A DNA stretch of 64,000 bases from Paratractidigestivibacter sp003150175 (GTDB lineage Bacteria > Actinomycetota > Coriobacteriia > Coriobacteriales > Atopobiaceae): NCBI RefSeq assembly GCF_964283195.1, contig NZ_CAXYLH010000003.1. One strand, written 5' to 3'. Within the stretch, counting starts at the first letter, position 1. Each line of letters starts with the position of its first letter. Position numbers and translations under genes: made by a program. Shown piece after piece: positions 1 through 7,994 of the stretch. Under the pieces are notes generated by a model. That model was not told where the DNA came from, ran no database searches, and was given only the letters and a program-made list of their open reading frames with translations.

Positions 1-653
1 AGCGAGCGCATGAACGCGGACCAGCTCGACCGCGTCTCGGCGTCGGCGAGCCCGAGCCCGAGCACCTCCTTCCGGCCGGAGCGGTCGAGGCCGATGGCCA
101 CGAGCATCGCCCGGGCCCTCACCCTGTGGCCGCCGCGGACCTTCAGGTAGGTCGCGTCCAGCATCGCGAAGGGGTAGGCGCCCGGCTCGAGCGGGCGCGT
201 CCTGAAGCCCTCGACCGCCGAGTCGAGCGTGGCGCAGGCGGCGGACACCGACTGCTTCGAGAACTCCCTGCCGCAGATCTCCCGCATGACCCTGCCGACC
301 TTGGCGGTGGAGACGCCGCCCACCACCATCTCGGCCATCGTGGCCACGAGGGCGGCCTCGCTCCTCCTGTAGCTCTCGAAGACCATCGTCTCGAACGGGG
401 CGTTGCGGTGCCTGGGGACCTCGAGCTCGATGGTCCCGACCCTGGTCGTGAGCCGCCTCGCGCGGGTGCCGTTGCGGCTGTCGGTGCGCGACTCGCTCCT
501 CTCGTAGCGCCCCGCCCCGAGCTGCTCGTCGGACTCCGCGCGCATCACGGCGTTGAGGGCCGCGGCGAGCACCTGCCGGAAGGCGTCCCCCGAGGAGTCC
601 GCGAGGAGCCGTAGAATCTCGTCCTGGTCGAGGGTAACATTGATCTGGGCCAT
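1..653 (-). CDS. IS256-family (mutator-type) transposase, 3' part cut by window edge
   Basis: Read on the minus strand from ATG at 653, which is preceded by a GGAGGA ribosome site 7 nt upstream. The frame stays open to base 1 (217 codons seen), so the C-terminal half lies outside the window. The N-terminal part has the IS256 layout: a helical region, a SDSRNGTR-like DNA-binding stretch near residues 58-65, then DATYLKV at about 166-172, where D166 is the expected first acidic residue of the DDE catalytic triad. A GLADAETRSSW motif follows near the edge. The protein would cut and rejoin the ends of its own element. The later catalytic residues are not visible, so activity cannot be judged. Nothing in the visible part suggests decay. 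Confidence 0.88.
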   Translation of the reverse strand, partial: MAQINVTLDQDEILRLLADSSGDAFRQVLAAALNAVMRAESDEQLGAGRYERSESRTDSRNGTRARRLTTRVGTIELEVPRHRNAPFETMVFESYRRSEAALVATMAEMVVGGVSTAKVGRVMREICGREFSKQSVSAACATLDSAVEGFRTRPLEPGAYPFAMLDATYLKVRGGHRVRARAMLVAIGLDRSGRKEVLGLGLADAETRSSWSAFMRS

Positions 654-757
654 GCTCGTTCCTCCAAGTCTCTTTGTTCTCTGGCGATTGCAAATGTTAC
701 CTGGGGGGCGGGCCTCTGGCCCGCCACTGCTATTTACACCACTTTATGGACGTAGCT
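1..757 (-). mobile_element. Right end (transposase 5' side) of an IS256-family insertion sequence
   Basis: The element runs from outside the window to about base 757. Outside the transposase start lies a perfect 8-bp hairpin (707-725, arms GGCGGGCC/GGCCCGCC), of a kind often found at IS ends and able to block incoming transcription. A terminal inverted-repeat candidate follows at 731-757; read outward-in it contains CCATAAAGTGGTGTAAA, resembling ends of actinobacterial IS256 members. The left end is not visible, so neither the matching repeat nor a target duplication can be checked. The exact boundary is inferred. Confidence 0.65.
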
Positions 758-760
758 CTC

Positions 761-850
761 AACAAGTGCCGTTATTTTTGCAAATGGGCCAACGGAAGCC
801 GTTTTCTTTGCAGGAGGCCCAACAAGTGCCGAATTCTTTGCATGAGGCGC
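761..850. repeat. Three 30-bp imperfect tandem repeats next to the IS end
   Basis: Units are 761-790, 791-820 and 821-850, aligned without gaps. Each starts AAC(AAG/GGA)(T/A)GCCG and has a TTTGCA or TTTGCAG core at the same offset. Because 30 is a multiple of three, one plus-strand frame reads a repeated decapeptide (NKCRYFCKWA, NGSRFLCRRP, NKCRILCMRR). No good start or ribosome site belongs to that frame outside the IS end, so coding is unproven. The array sits between the IS and the end of the GH13-GH77 gene. Confidence 0.75.
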
Positions 851-886
851 AAGGCCGGCGAGCAGGGCTCCCCGGCGCCTCGCCCC

Positions 887-3800
887 TTACCGCCCGCTCT
901 CGCGGACGAGGTCGGCGAGGTGGTCGGCCGCGACCGCGACGTCGGCGGCGTCGGCTTGCCAGGTCCAGTTGCCCTCAGCCACGCCGGGGACGTTCATCCG
1001 CGCGTCGTCGTCCAAGCCGAGCACGTCTTGCAGCTGCATGACGGCCACGTCGGCGTCGGTCGCCAGCACATCGCGGGCGATGCGCCCCGCGAGCTCGCGG
1101 GCCTCCTCGCCCTCGACGCCGAAGCGCGACTTGACCCACCCGAGCAGGGTCTGGTTGTCGTGCGTGCCGGCATAGACCACGGTGCCGGGCTTGGGCGTAT
1201 ACCCGCCGCGCACGTCGCCGTCGGCGAACTGCACGACGTCCATGCCGGGGATGCCGGTCTGCGCCACGAGCGCGCGGACCGCCGGCGTGATCACGCCAAG
1301 ATCCTCGGCGATGAACGGCAGCGGGCCGAACTGCGCGTAGGCCGCCTCAAAGAGCTCGGCGCCCGGGCCGAAGTTGAACTCGCCCTCGCAGGCCTTCTTG
1401 CCCTTGGGGATCGAGTAGTAAGAAGAGAACCCGATGAAGTGGTCGAGGCGCACGTAGTCGTACACGTCGAACGCGCGGCTGAAGCGGCACAGCCACCAGC
1501 CAAAGCCCTGCTCGGCCAGGACATCCCACCTATACGTCGGGTTGCCCCAGAGCTGGCCCTCGGGCGCGAAGGCGTCGCCGGGAGCGCCGGCGCGGGCGGC
1601 AGCGTAGCCGTCGTCGTCGAGGTTGAAGATGTCGGGCTCGGCCCAGACATCGGCAGAGTCGCCGCTCACGTACATGGGCATGTCGCCCACGATGGAGACG
1701 CCGCGCTTGTTGGCGTACTCGCGCAGCTCGCCCCACTCGCGCTCGAACGCGAACTGCAGCTTGACGTGCTTCTCGACACCAGCCTTGAGCTTGGGGTCGT
1801 CAGCCAAATCCGGCGAGAAGGACCGGTATTTCTCGGGCCATTTCTGCCACTCGACGGGGCCAAGAAGGTCCTTGATCGCCATGAAGCAGGCGTAGCTCGT
1901 GAGCCAGTACTCGTTGGCCTCGCAGAAATCGCGGTAGACGCGGGTCTTCTCGCAGCCGGCCAGCAGCTTGAGCGTGGCCTTCTCGTCGCGCTCGAGCAGC
2001 GCGGTGTTGCCCGCGAAGGCGCCGAGGCCGGCGTAGGGCGAGCCGAAGCTGTCGGGCGGGGTCACCGGGAGGACCTGCCAGTAGCGCACGCCGGCGGCGG
2101 CGAGCCAGTCGACGAACTTCTTTGCCGGGGCACCCAGGGTACCGGGCTTGCCGCCGTTGGGGATGGAGGTCACGTGGCACAGCACGCCCATGCCGCGCTC
2201 GAGCGGCTTCTGGAGACGAATCTTCTTGTGGAAGTGCAGGATGGCGGTGCCGAGCGGCCACAGGAACACCTCGGCCTGGCCTTGATCGACCTTGGGGGCG
2301 TTGCCGCTCACCACATCGCTCACGGCCTCACCGACCATGGGCACGCGCACGGTGCGCGAGTCGTGGAGTCCGGCGTTGACGAGCACGCAGACCTGGCTGC
2401 CGTCCTTGCCGCGACGCCAAAAGCCGAACACGTCGTGCCCGCTGCTAAAGGGCTCGAACTCGCCGTCGGTGAGCACCGGAAGCGTCTTTCGGATGGCGAT
2501 GGCGTTGCGGAAGATGTTGAAGCAGTCGCGACGGCCGCCGCCCCACGGGAAGCTCGCGCGGTTGTACGGGTCGCGCAGGCCCTCGAGGCCCAGCTCGTCG
2601 CCGTAGTACACGCACGGCACGCCGGGCAGCGTCATCTGCAGCAGCACGGTGAGCCACAGGCGGCTCATGGCCAGCGACGCCTGGCCCTCGTCGAGGCGGA
2701 ACGCCTCGCGCTCGTCCTCGGTCATGGAGTCGGGGTCGGGCGCGTTGCCGAGCACCGTGTAGAGGCGCTCGCGGTCGTGGCTGCCCAGCAGGTTGAGCGA
2801 GCTGTAGAAAGCGTCGCGCGGGTAGTTCTCGCGCAGCTGCTCCAGACGGGCGGCAAGCTCGTCGGCGCCGATGCGGCCGCAGACGTAGTCAAGAAGCCCC
2901 GTGCGCAGCGGGTAGTTCATCACGCCGTCGAGCTCCTTGCCCTGGAAGTACTGGCGGAGCTTGCCGTAGGCGAGCTTGTTCGACGCGTCCTCCCACACCT
3001 CGCCGATGAGCACGGAGTCGTCCTTCTCGGCCACCGCGGCGGCCTTGATCTGGGCGATGAACTCGTCGGTGAGCTCGTCGGCCACGTCCATGCGCCAGCC
3101 GCGCGCGCCGGCGCGCAGCCATTTGCGCACGACGCCGTCCTTGCCGCACACGAGCTCGTGGAACGGCTCGCAGTCGTCGCGGTAGCTCGGCATGTCCTGG
3201 TTGCCCCACCAGCCGGCGTAGGTTCCGTCCTCGTTGAAGGTGAACCAGTCGGCGTAGGGCGAATCGACGCCGTCCTCGTGGGCCTGCCAGGCGCCGGGGA
3301 CGGGGTAGTTCTCGTCGCGGTTGAAGTACACCGAGTCGCGGCCGCAGTGGTTCCACACACCGTCGAGAATCACCGAGATGCCCATTTCGGCGGCATCGTC
3401 GCACAGGCGCCCGAAGTCCTTCTCGGTGCCCAGCATCGGGTCGATGCGCAGGTAATCGGCCGTGTCGTAACGATGATTGCTCTGCGCCTCGAAGATCGGG
3501 TTGAGGTAGATGACGGTCACGCCCAGGCCCTTGAGGTAGCCGAGCTTCTCGCGGATGCCCTCGAGGGTACCGCCGTAGAAGTCCCAGCGCGCGATCCCGA
3601 GGTCGGTGGCGGACTTGCGCTTATACGTAGGGGCGGTGTCCCAGTCCTCGACGAGCATGCGCTCAGGGCCGTTGCGGTGTGCCGCGAGAGCGGCCTCGGC
3701 CTGCTCGCGCCAGCCCTCCCCACGCGCAAAGCGATCGGGGAACACCTGGTAGACGATGCCTTTCTTGTACCAGTCGGGCTGCGTCGCGCGCGGCTCGAAC

Positions 3801-4156
3801 ACGGTGATCTGGAAAGAAGGCGGATCCCCGTAGGCGAAGGCGCCCTCGCCGGTGGTCCAGCCGGGCTTGGCGCCGTAGCGCCACACCGCCCCGTCGGAGG
3901 CCTCGATGTCGAAGCTGTACCACACGACGCCCGTCTCGGCAGGCTTATAGTCCACCAAGAAGTGCAGGTGGTCGCCCGCAGACGTCCCCTTCATCTCGAT
4001 AAGCTGCTCGCCGTGGGCATCGGTCCACACCCTCAGCGTGCAGAACGTGACGTCGTCGTCCCAGATATCGATGCCCAGCGTGACGACGCCGCCCAGTTGG
4101 GCGGCGCCGAATGGAGTTCTGTACTCCTTCTCTGAGGTTACGTGCCTAGCTCTCAA
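887..4156 (-). CDS. Fusion of GH13 alpha-amylase/neopullulanase-type enzyme with 4-alpha-glucanotransferase (GH77, MalQ)
   Basis: A 1089-residue protein with two complete glycosidase modules. Residues about 1-640 are GH13: DGVWNHCG (265-272), GWRMDVAD with nucleophile D357, GEVWED with E386, and GSHD with D461. Residues about 650-1089 are GH77: GDMPMYVSGDSADVW (824-838), RLDHF with D905, IAEDLG with E951 and GTHDNQT with D1000. The first half would hydrolyse alpha-glucans and the second would disproportionate maltodextrins. Together they could process chains released by glycogen phosphorylase. It is the last gene of the glg operon, 4 bp after glgA. All catalytic residues are intact in both halves. 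Residues 1-120 look like a beta-sandwich N-domain. The fusion lies in one uninterrupted frame. The exact GH13 specificity cannot be set from sequence. Confidence 0.93.
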   Translation of the reverse strand: MRARHVTSEKEYRTPFGAAQLGGVVTLGIDIWDDDVTFCTLRVWTDAHGEQLIEMKGTSAGDHLHFLVDYKPAETGVVWYSFDIEASDGAVWRYGAKPGWTTGEGAFAYGDPPSFQITVFEPRATQPDWYKKGIVYQVFPDRFARGEGWREQAEAALAAHRNGPERMLVEDWDTAPTYKRKSATDLGIARWDFYGGTLEGIREKLGYLKGLGVTVIYLNPIFEAQSNHRYDTADYLRIDPMLGTEKDFGRLCDDAAEMGISVILDGVWNHCGRDSVYFNRDENYPVPGAWQAHEDGVDSPYADWFTFNEDGTYAGWWGNQDMPSYRDDCEPFHELVCGKDGVVRKWLRAGARGWRMDVADELTDEFIAQIKAAAVAEKDDSVLIGEVWEDASNKLAYGKLRQYFQGKELDGVMNYPLRTGLLDYVCGRIGADELAARLEQLRENYPRDAFYSSLNLLGSHDRERLYTVLGNAPDPDSMTEDEREAFRLDEGQASLAMSRLWLTVLLQMTLPGVPCVYYGDELGLEGLRDPYNRASFPWGGGRRDCFNIFRNAIAIRKTLPVLTDGEFEPFSSGHDVFGFWRRGKDGSQVCVLVNAGLHDSRTVRVPMVGEAVSDVVSGNAPKVDQGQAEVFLWPLGTAILHFHKKIRLQKPLERGMGVLCHVTSIPNGGKPGTLGAPAKKFVDWLAAAGVRYWQVLPVTPPDSFGSPYAGLGAFAGNTALLERDEKATLKLLAGCEKTRVYRDFCEANEYWLTSYACFMAIKDLLGPVEWQKWPEKYRSFSPDLADDPKLKAGVEKHVKLQFAFEREWGELREYANKRGVSIVGDMPMYVSGDSADVWAEPDIFNLDDDGYAAARAGAPGDAFAPEGQLWGNPTYRWDVLAEQGFGWWLCRFSRAFDVYDYVRLDHFIGFSSYYSIPKGKKACEGEFNFGPGAELFEAAYAQFGPLPFIAEDLGVITPAVRALVAQTGIPGMDVVQFADGDVRGGYTPKPGTVVYAGTHDNQTLLGWVKSRFGVEGEEARELAGRIARDVLATDADVAVMQLQDVLGLDDDARMNVPGVAEGNWTWQADAADVAVAADHLADLVRESGR

Positions 4157-4160
4157 AGAA

Positions 4161-5660
4161 TTACCTATCTCTTCTCTTGTTGTAACGAATGATCTCCGGG
4201 TGGAGCCAGTGGTAGATGTCCATGTAGTCGTTCGCGGCTCGACGCCAGCTGAAGTCGGTGGACATCGCGTTGTTCACGAGCTTATCCCAGGCTTGCTTGT
4301 CCGTCCAGAAGATCTCGCAGGCGCCCAGCAGGGTGTCGGCCATCTCGTCGGCGTTCATGTTCGCGAAGCTGAAGCCCGTGCCCTCGCCCGTGAACTTGTT
4401 GTACGGGGCGACGGAGTCGCGCAGGCCGCCGGTCTCGCGCACCACAGGAAGGGTGCCGTAGCGCATGGCGATCATCTGAGAAAGGCCGCACGGCTCGAAC
4501 TCGGACGGCATGAGCAGCATGTCGCCGCCGGCGTACATGCGGTGCGAGAGCGCGTTGTCGAAGGCGATGCGCGCGCACATCTTGCCGGGGTACTTGGACT
4601 GGAAGTAGCGGAAGGCGTTCTCGTGGTCCGCGTCGCCGGTGCCCAGGATGGCGACCTGGACGCCGCGCTGCATGAGGTGGTCCATCGCGTAGCGGACGAG
4701 CCCGAGGCCCTTCTGGTCGGTCAGGCGGCCGATGCTCACGACGAGCGGGCGGGTCGGGTCTTGGTCGAGCCCGAGCTCCTCCTGGAGCGCGCGCTTGCAC
4801 TCGGCCTTCTGCTCCATGTCGTTGATGGAGTAGTTCGCCGGGATCATCGGGTCGGACGCGGGGTTCCAGATGGTCTGGTCGATACCGTTGAGGATGCCGG
4901 AAAGGACGTTCGCGCGGCGGCGGAAGATCCCGTCCATGCCCTCGCCGTAGAACGGCATCTTGAGCTCATTGGCGTAGCTCGGGCTCACGGTGGTGATCCA
5001 GTCCGAGTAGCACAGGGCGCCCTTCATGTAGTTGATGGAGTCCTTGTCGCAGCGGAGCTGGTCGCGGGCGGCGGGGATGTGGCCCAGGCCGAGGATCTCG
5101 GTGAGGATCTTGTCGCCGTACTGGCCCTGGAACTTGACGTTGTGGACGGTGAAGACGGTCTTCACGTTGTTGCACTGGGGCACGTCGCGGTAGAACTCGC
5201 GCAGGAAGACGGGGCACAGGGCGGTCTGCCAGTCGTTGCAGTGCAGCACATCGCACTCGAGCTCGGGGACCTTGGCGATGGCCTCGCAGATGGCCTTCGC
5301 GAAGTACGCGTAGCGCTCGCCGTCGTCGAAGTAGCCGTAGAGCTTGTCGCGGCCGAAGTAGTCCTTGTTGTCGATAAAGTAGAAGTCCAGCCCCTGCAGG
5401 GTGACCTTCTCGATGCCGCAGTAGATGTTGCGCCAGGCCAGGGGCACGTAGAAGTCGGCCACGTGCTTCATCTGGTCCTTGTACTGCTGCGGGATGGTGG
5501 CATAGAGCGGGGTGATCACGGCGGCGCGGGCGCCCGCGTGCTTGAGGGCACGCGGCAGCGAACCCGCCACGTCCCCGAGGCCGCCCGTCTTTGAGAACGG
5601 GACGGCCTCGGAGCCCGCGAACAGCACCCTCATCTTTCTGCGCTTGGCGGAAGTTGACAT
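4161..5660 (-). CDS. glgA: Glycogen synthase (ADP-glucose type, GT5)
   Basis: A 499-residue protein that transfers glucose from ADP-glucose to the non-reducing end of alpha-1,4-glucan in the cytoplasm. The KTGGLGDV motif that binds the nucleotide sugar lies near residues 25-32. The C-terminal half carries GRLTDQKG and the SEFEPCGLSQMIAM acceptor/donor loop with the catalytic-site Glu, then GTLPVVRETGGL. The length matches bacterial GlgA. The start at 5660 adds a short basic tail (MSTSAKRRK) before the MRVLFAGSE typical of the family; the internal Met at residue 10 is an alternative start. It lies 24 bp after glgD and 4 bp before the GH13-GH77 gene, so it is co-transcribed with both. Confidence 0.96.
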   Translation of the reverse strand: MSTSAKRRKMRVLFAGSEAVPFSKTGGLGDVAGSLPRALKHAGARAAVITPLYATIPQQYKDQMKHVADFYVPLAWRNIYCGIEKVTLQGLDFYFIDNKDYFGRDKLYGYFDDGERYAYFAKAICEAIAKVPELECDVLHCNDWQTALCPVFLREFYRDVPQCNNVKTVFTVHNVKFQGQYGDKILTEILGLGHIPAARDQLRCDKDSINYMKGALCYSDWITTVSPSYANELKMPFYGEGMDGIFRRRANVLSGILNGIDQTIWNPASDPMIPANYSINDMEQKAECKRALQEELGLDQDPTRPLVVSIGRLTDQKGLGLVRYAMDHLMQRGVQVAILGTGDADHENAFRYFQSKYPGKMCARIAFDNALSHRMYAGGDMLLMPSEFEPCGLSQMIAMRYGTLPVVRETGGLRDSVAPYNKFTGEGTGFSFANMNADEMADTLLGACEIFWTDKQAWDKLVNNAMSTDFSWRRAANDYMDIYHWLHPEIIRYNKRRDR

Positions 5661-5684
5661 GTTCTGTTCGCTTTCTGTTTGGTG

Positions 5685-6779
5685 CTAGTCGCGGCTCTTC
5701 TCTTTGACGAGGACGTCGTCGGGGGTGCCGCGCAGCTCCGTGCCGGCGGGCACGGTGTTGCCGCGGTCGACGATGGCGTTCTCCACGCGGGCGCCGCTCT
5801 TCACGATGCAGCTCTGCATCACGATGGAGTTGCGCACGGTCGCGCCGGCCTCGACGATGACGCCGCGGCCGAGGATGGAGTCGCTCACGGCGCCGTAGAT
5901 GCGGCAACCGGAGGAAATGCGGGAGTTCTGGACGCGCGAGCCGATCTCGAATTTCGCGGGAGGCGTGTCGTGGGCCTTCGTCTTGATGAAGCGGTCGGCC
6001 GGGAAGACCTCGTCGGAGACCCTCGGGTCGAGGAAGTCCATGTTGGCGGCGAAGTAGTCCTTCTTGTTGAAGATGGGCGCGACGTAGCCGTCGTAGTTGA
6101 AGGTCTGGACGTTCACGCGGCCGAAATCGCCGGCCATCGCCTCAAAGAGGTCGAGGTAGTCGGTGGGCGCGTACCAGTCGAACATGTCGAGCAGCAGCGA
6201 GCGGCTCATGATGAAGGTGTCGAGGAACGCAGTGTCGCCGAAGTTCACGCCGTTGCGGATACCGGTCACGCGGTTGCCCTCGACGTTGAAGGCGACGACG
6301 TCCTCGTTGGCCTTGGGCGCCACGTTGGTGAGGACGGTGATGTCCGCACCGGAGTTGACGTGCGCCTGGTAGAGTGCCTCGAAGTCCATGTTGTACACGA
6401 AGTTCGCGGACGAGAAGATCACGTAGTCGGCCGTGGAGCGCATGAAGTAGACCTTGTTGTGCACGAGGTCGCGCAGCAGGAAGCGCGCGCCGGTGCGGGA
6501 GGTGCCGAAGGCGCTGCCGGGCAGGATGAACAGGCCGCCGTTCTTGCGGTCCAGGTCCCAATCCTTGCCGGACTCGACGTGGTCGACCAGCGAGCGGTAG
6601 TTGTACGGCATGATCATGCCCACGGTGCGGATGCCGGCGTTGACGAGGTTCGACAGCGGGAAGTCGACCAGGCGGTAACGACCGAAGAACGGCATCGAGG
6701 CGATGGGGCGGGTCTCAGCCAGGGGACCGGTGGCCTTGGCTGAGTAATTGCAGGTGATGAGGCCAATGACCTTTTGCAT
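5685..6779 (-). CDS. glgD: Glucose-1-phosphate adenylyltransferase, GlgD regulatory-type subunit
   Basis: A 364-residue paralogue of GlgC beginning MQKVIGLITCNYSA. It has the nucleotidyltransferase fold and the left-handed beta-helix C-terminus with hexapeptide repeats (about residues 255-350). Where catalytic GlgC has a GDQ aspartate motif, this protein reads SSANFVYNMDF, and the glycine-rich GGxGxRL loop is absent. That matches GlgD, which in firmicutes pairs with GlgC and raises its activity rather than catalysing alone. It starts 2 bp after glgC, suggesting coupled translation and a GlgC-GlgD heteromer. Confidence 0.93.
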   Translation of the reverse strand: MQKVIGLITCNYSAKATGPLAETRPIASMPFFGRYRLVDFPLSNLVNAGIRTVGMIMPYNYRSLVDHVESGKDWDLDRKNGGLFILPGSAFGTSRTGARFLLRDLVHNKVYFMRSTADYVIFSSANFVYNMDFEALYQAHVNSGADITVLTNVAPKANEDVVAFNVEGNRVTGIRNGVNFGDTAFLDTFIMSRSLLLDMFDWYAPTDYLDLFEAMAGDFGRVNVQTFNYDGYVAPIFNKKDYFAANMDFLDPRVSDEVFPADRFIKTKAHDTPPAKFEIGSRVQNSRISSGCRIYGAVSDSILGRGVIVEAGATVRNSIVMQSCIVKSGARVENAIVDRGNTVPAGTELRGTPDDVLVKEKSRD

Positions 6780-6781
6780 GA

Positions 6782-7930
6782 TTAGTTGTCCCCCTTCCCG
6801 ACAACGACGTCGTTGCCGATGACGGCAGTGTCCTTCGTCGTGTCGATGGAGCCGAGGTTGACGTTCTCCTCGACCACGGCGTTCTCGCCGAGGATCGCGC
6901 GCACCACGTGCGCGCCGTCCTTGACCACGGCGCCCGGGAGCAGCACGGAGTCGACGACGGTCGCGCGCTCGCCGATGTAGGCGTCGGTCGAGATGATCGA
7001 GTGCTGAGCCTTGCCGAAGATGCGGCAGCCGTTGGAGACGAGGCAGTCCTCGACCTCGCCGTTGCGGCCTACAAATGAAGGCGGGCGCGTGGAGGCGTTG
7101 GACATGATGGGGAACTCGTCGTCGTAGATGTCGAACGCCGGGTTCGGGCCGAGCAGGTCCATGCTCGTCTCGTGATAGCTGGAGATGGTGCCGACGTCGC
7201 GCCAGAAGCCGTTGAACTCGTAGGTGTACAGGCGCTTGCCGTCGCCGAGGAGCTTCGGGATGATGTTCTTGCCGAAGTCGTGCTCAGAGGTTTGGTCGAC
7301 GGCGTCCTCGCGAAGGGCCTCGAGGAGAAGGTCGGTCGTGAAGATATAGATGCCCATGGAGGCAAGGTTGGAGTCGGGCTTCTTGGGCTTCTCGGTGAAC
7401 TTGGTGATGCGGCCCTCGTCATCGGCGGTGATGATGCCGAAGCGGGACGCCTCCTCCCAAGGCACGGGCATGACGGCGATGGTCAGGTCCGCGTTGTTCT
7501 TCTTGTGCGTGGCGAGCATGTCGGCGTAGTCCATGCGGTAGAGCTGGTCGCCCGAGAGGATGAGCACATACTCGGGGTCGTTCTGCTCGATGTAGCCGAT
7601 GTTCTGCGTCACGGCGTCAGCGGTGCCCTCGTACCAGGCGCCGCCGGTCTGCGTCGCGTACGGCGGCAGGATGGAGACCCCGCCGTCGCGCTCGTCGAGG
7701 TTCCACGCCTCGCCGGTTCCGATATAGCTGTGCAGCAGGTACGGGCGATACTGCGTCAGGACGCCCACCGTGTTCACATTAGAGTTGGCGCAGTTGGAGA
7801 GCGCGAAGTCGATGATGCGGAACTTGCCACCAAACGACACCGCGGGCTTTGCTACGTTACTCGTCAGCGCACCGAGCCTGCTTCCTTGCCCACCAGCAAG
7901 GAGCATTGCAATGCACTCCTTTTTGCTCAT
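6782..7930 (-). CDS. glgC: Glucose-1-phosphate adenylyltransferase, catalytic subunit
   Basis: Makes ADP-glucose from glucose-1-phosphate and ATP, the committed step of glycogen synthesis. The chosen start is ATG 7930 (MSKKECIAMLLAGGQG), because AAGGAG lies about 9 nt upstream; a longer frame to 7951 overlaps that ribosome site. The protein is 382 residues long. Visible motifs are the AGGQGSRL nucleotide loop, KPAVSFGGKFRIIDF, LSGDQLYRMDY with the catalytic metal-binding Asp, GTADAV, and a C-terminal beta-helix of hexapeptides with NASTRPP (residues about 280-375). It lies between glgP and glgD. Allosteric effectors cannot be deduced. Confidence 0.96.
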   Translation of the reverse strand: MSKKECIAMLLAGGQGSRLGALTSNVAKPAVSFGGKFRIIDFALSNCANSNVNTVGVLTQYRPYLLHSYIGTGEAWNLDERDGGVSILPPYATQTGGAWYEGTADAVTQNIGYIEQNDPEYVLILSGDQLYRMDYADMLATHKKNNADLTIAVMPVPWEEASRFGIITADDEGRITKFTEKPKKPDSNLASMGIYIFTTDLLLEALREDAVDQTSEHDFGKNIIPKLLGDGKRLYTYEFNGFWRDVGTISSYHETSMDLLGPNPAFDIYDDEFPIMSNASTRPPSFVGRNGEVEDCLVSNGCRIFGKAQHSIISTDAYIGERATVVDSVLLPGAVVKDGAHVVRAILGENAVVEENVNLGSIDTTKDTAVIGNDVVVGKGDN

Positions 7931-7960
7931 TCCCCCACTCCTTTCGGCCAAACAGACGAT

Positions 7961-7985
7961 CGGGGGACGGAGGCCCCGTCCCCCG
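7961..7985 (-). other. Intergenic stem-loop between glgP and glgC
   Basis: A perfect 10-bp GC-rich stem (CGGGGGACGG and its complement) around a 5-nt loop. It sits just after the glgP stop and 30 bp before the glgC start. No good U-run follows, so mRNA processing or stabilisation is more likely than full termination. Confidence 0.5.
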
Positions 7986-7994
7986 ACCAGCTAA

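Noticed and set aside
674..4135. 1153-codon plus-strand open frame over the GH13-GH77 gene
   Set aside because: Arg/His/Val/Glu-rich shadow of a GC-rich gene whose minus-strand frame has full catalytic motifs. Only the repeat-coded decapeptides at its start were kept as a repeat feature.
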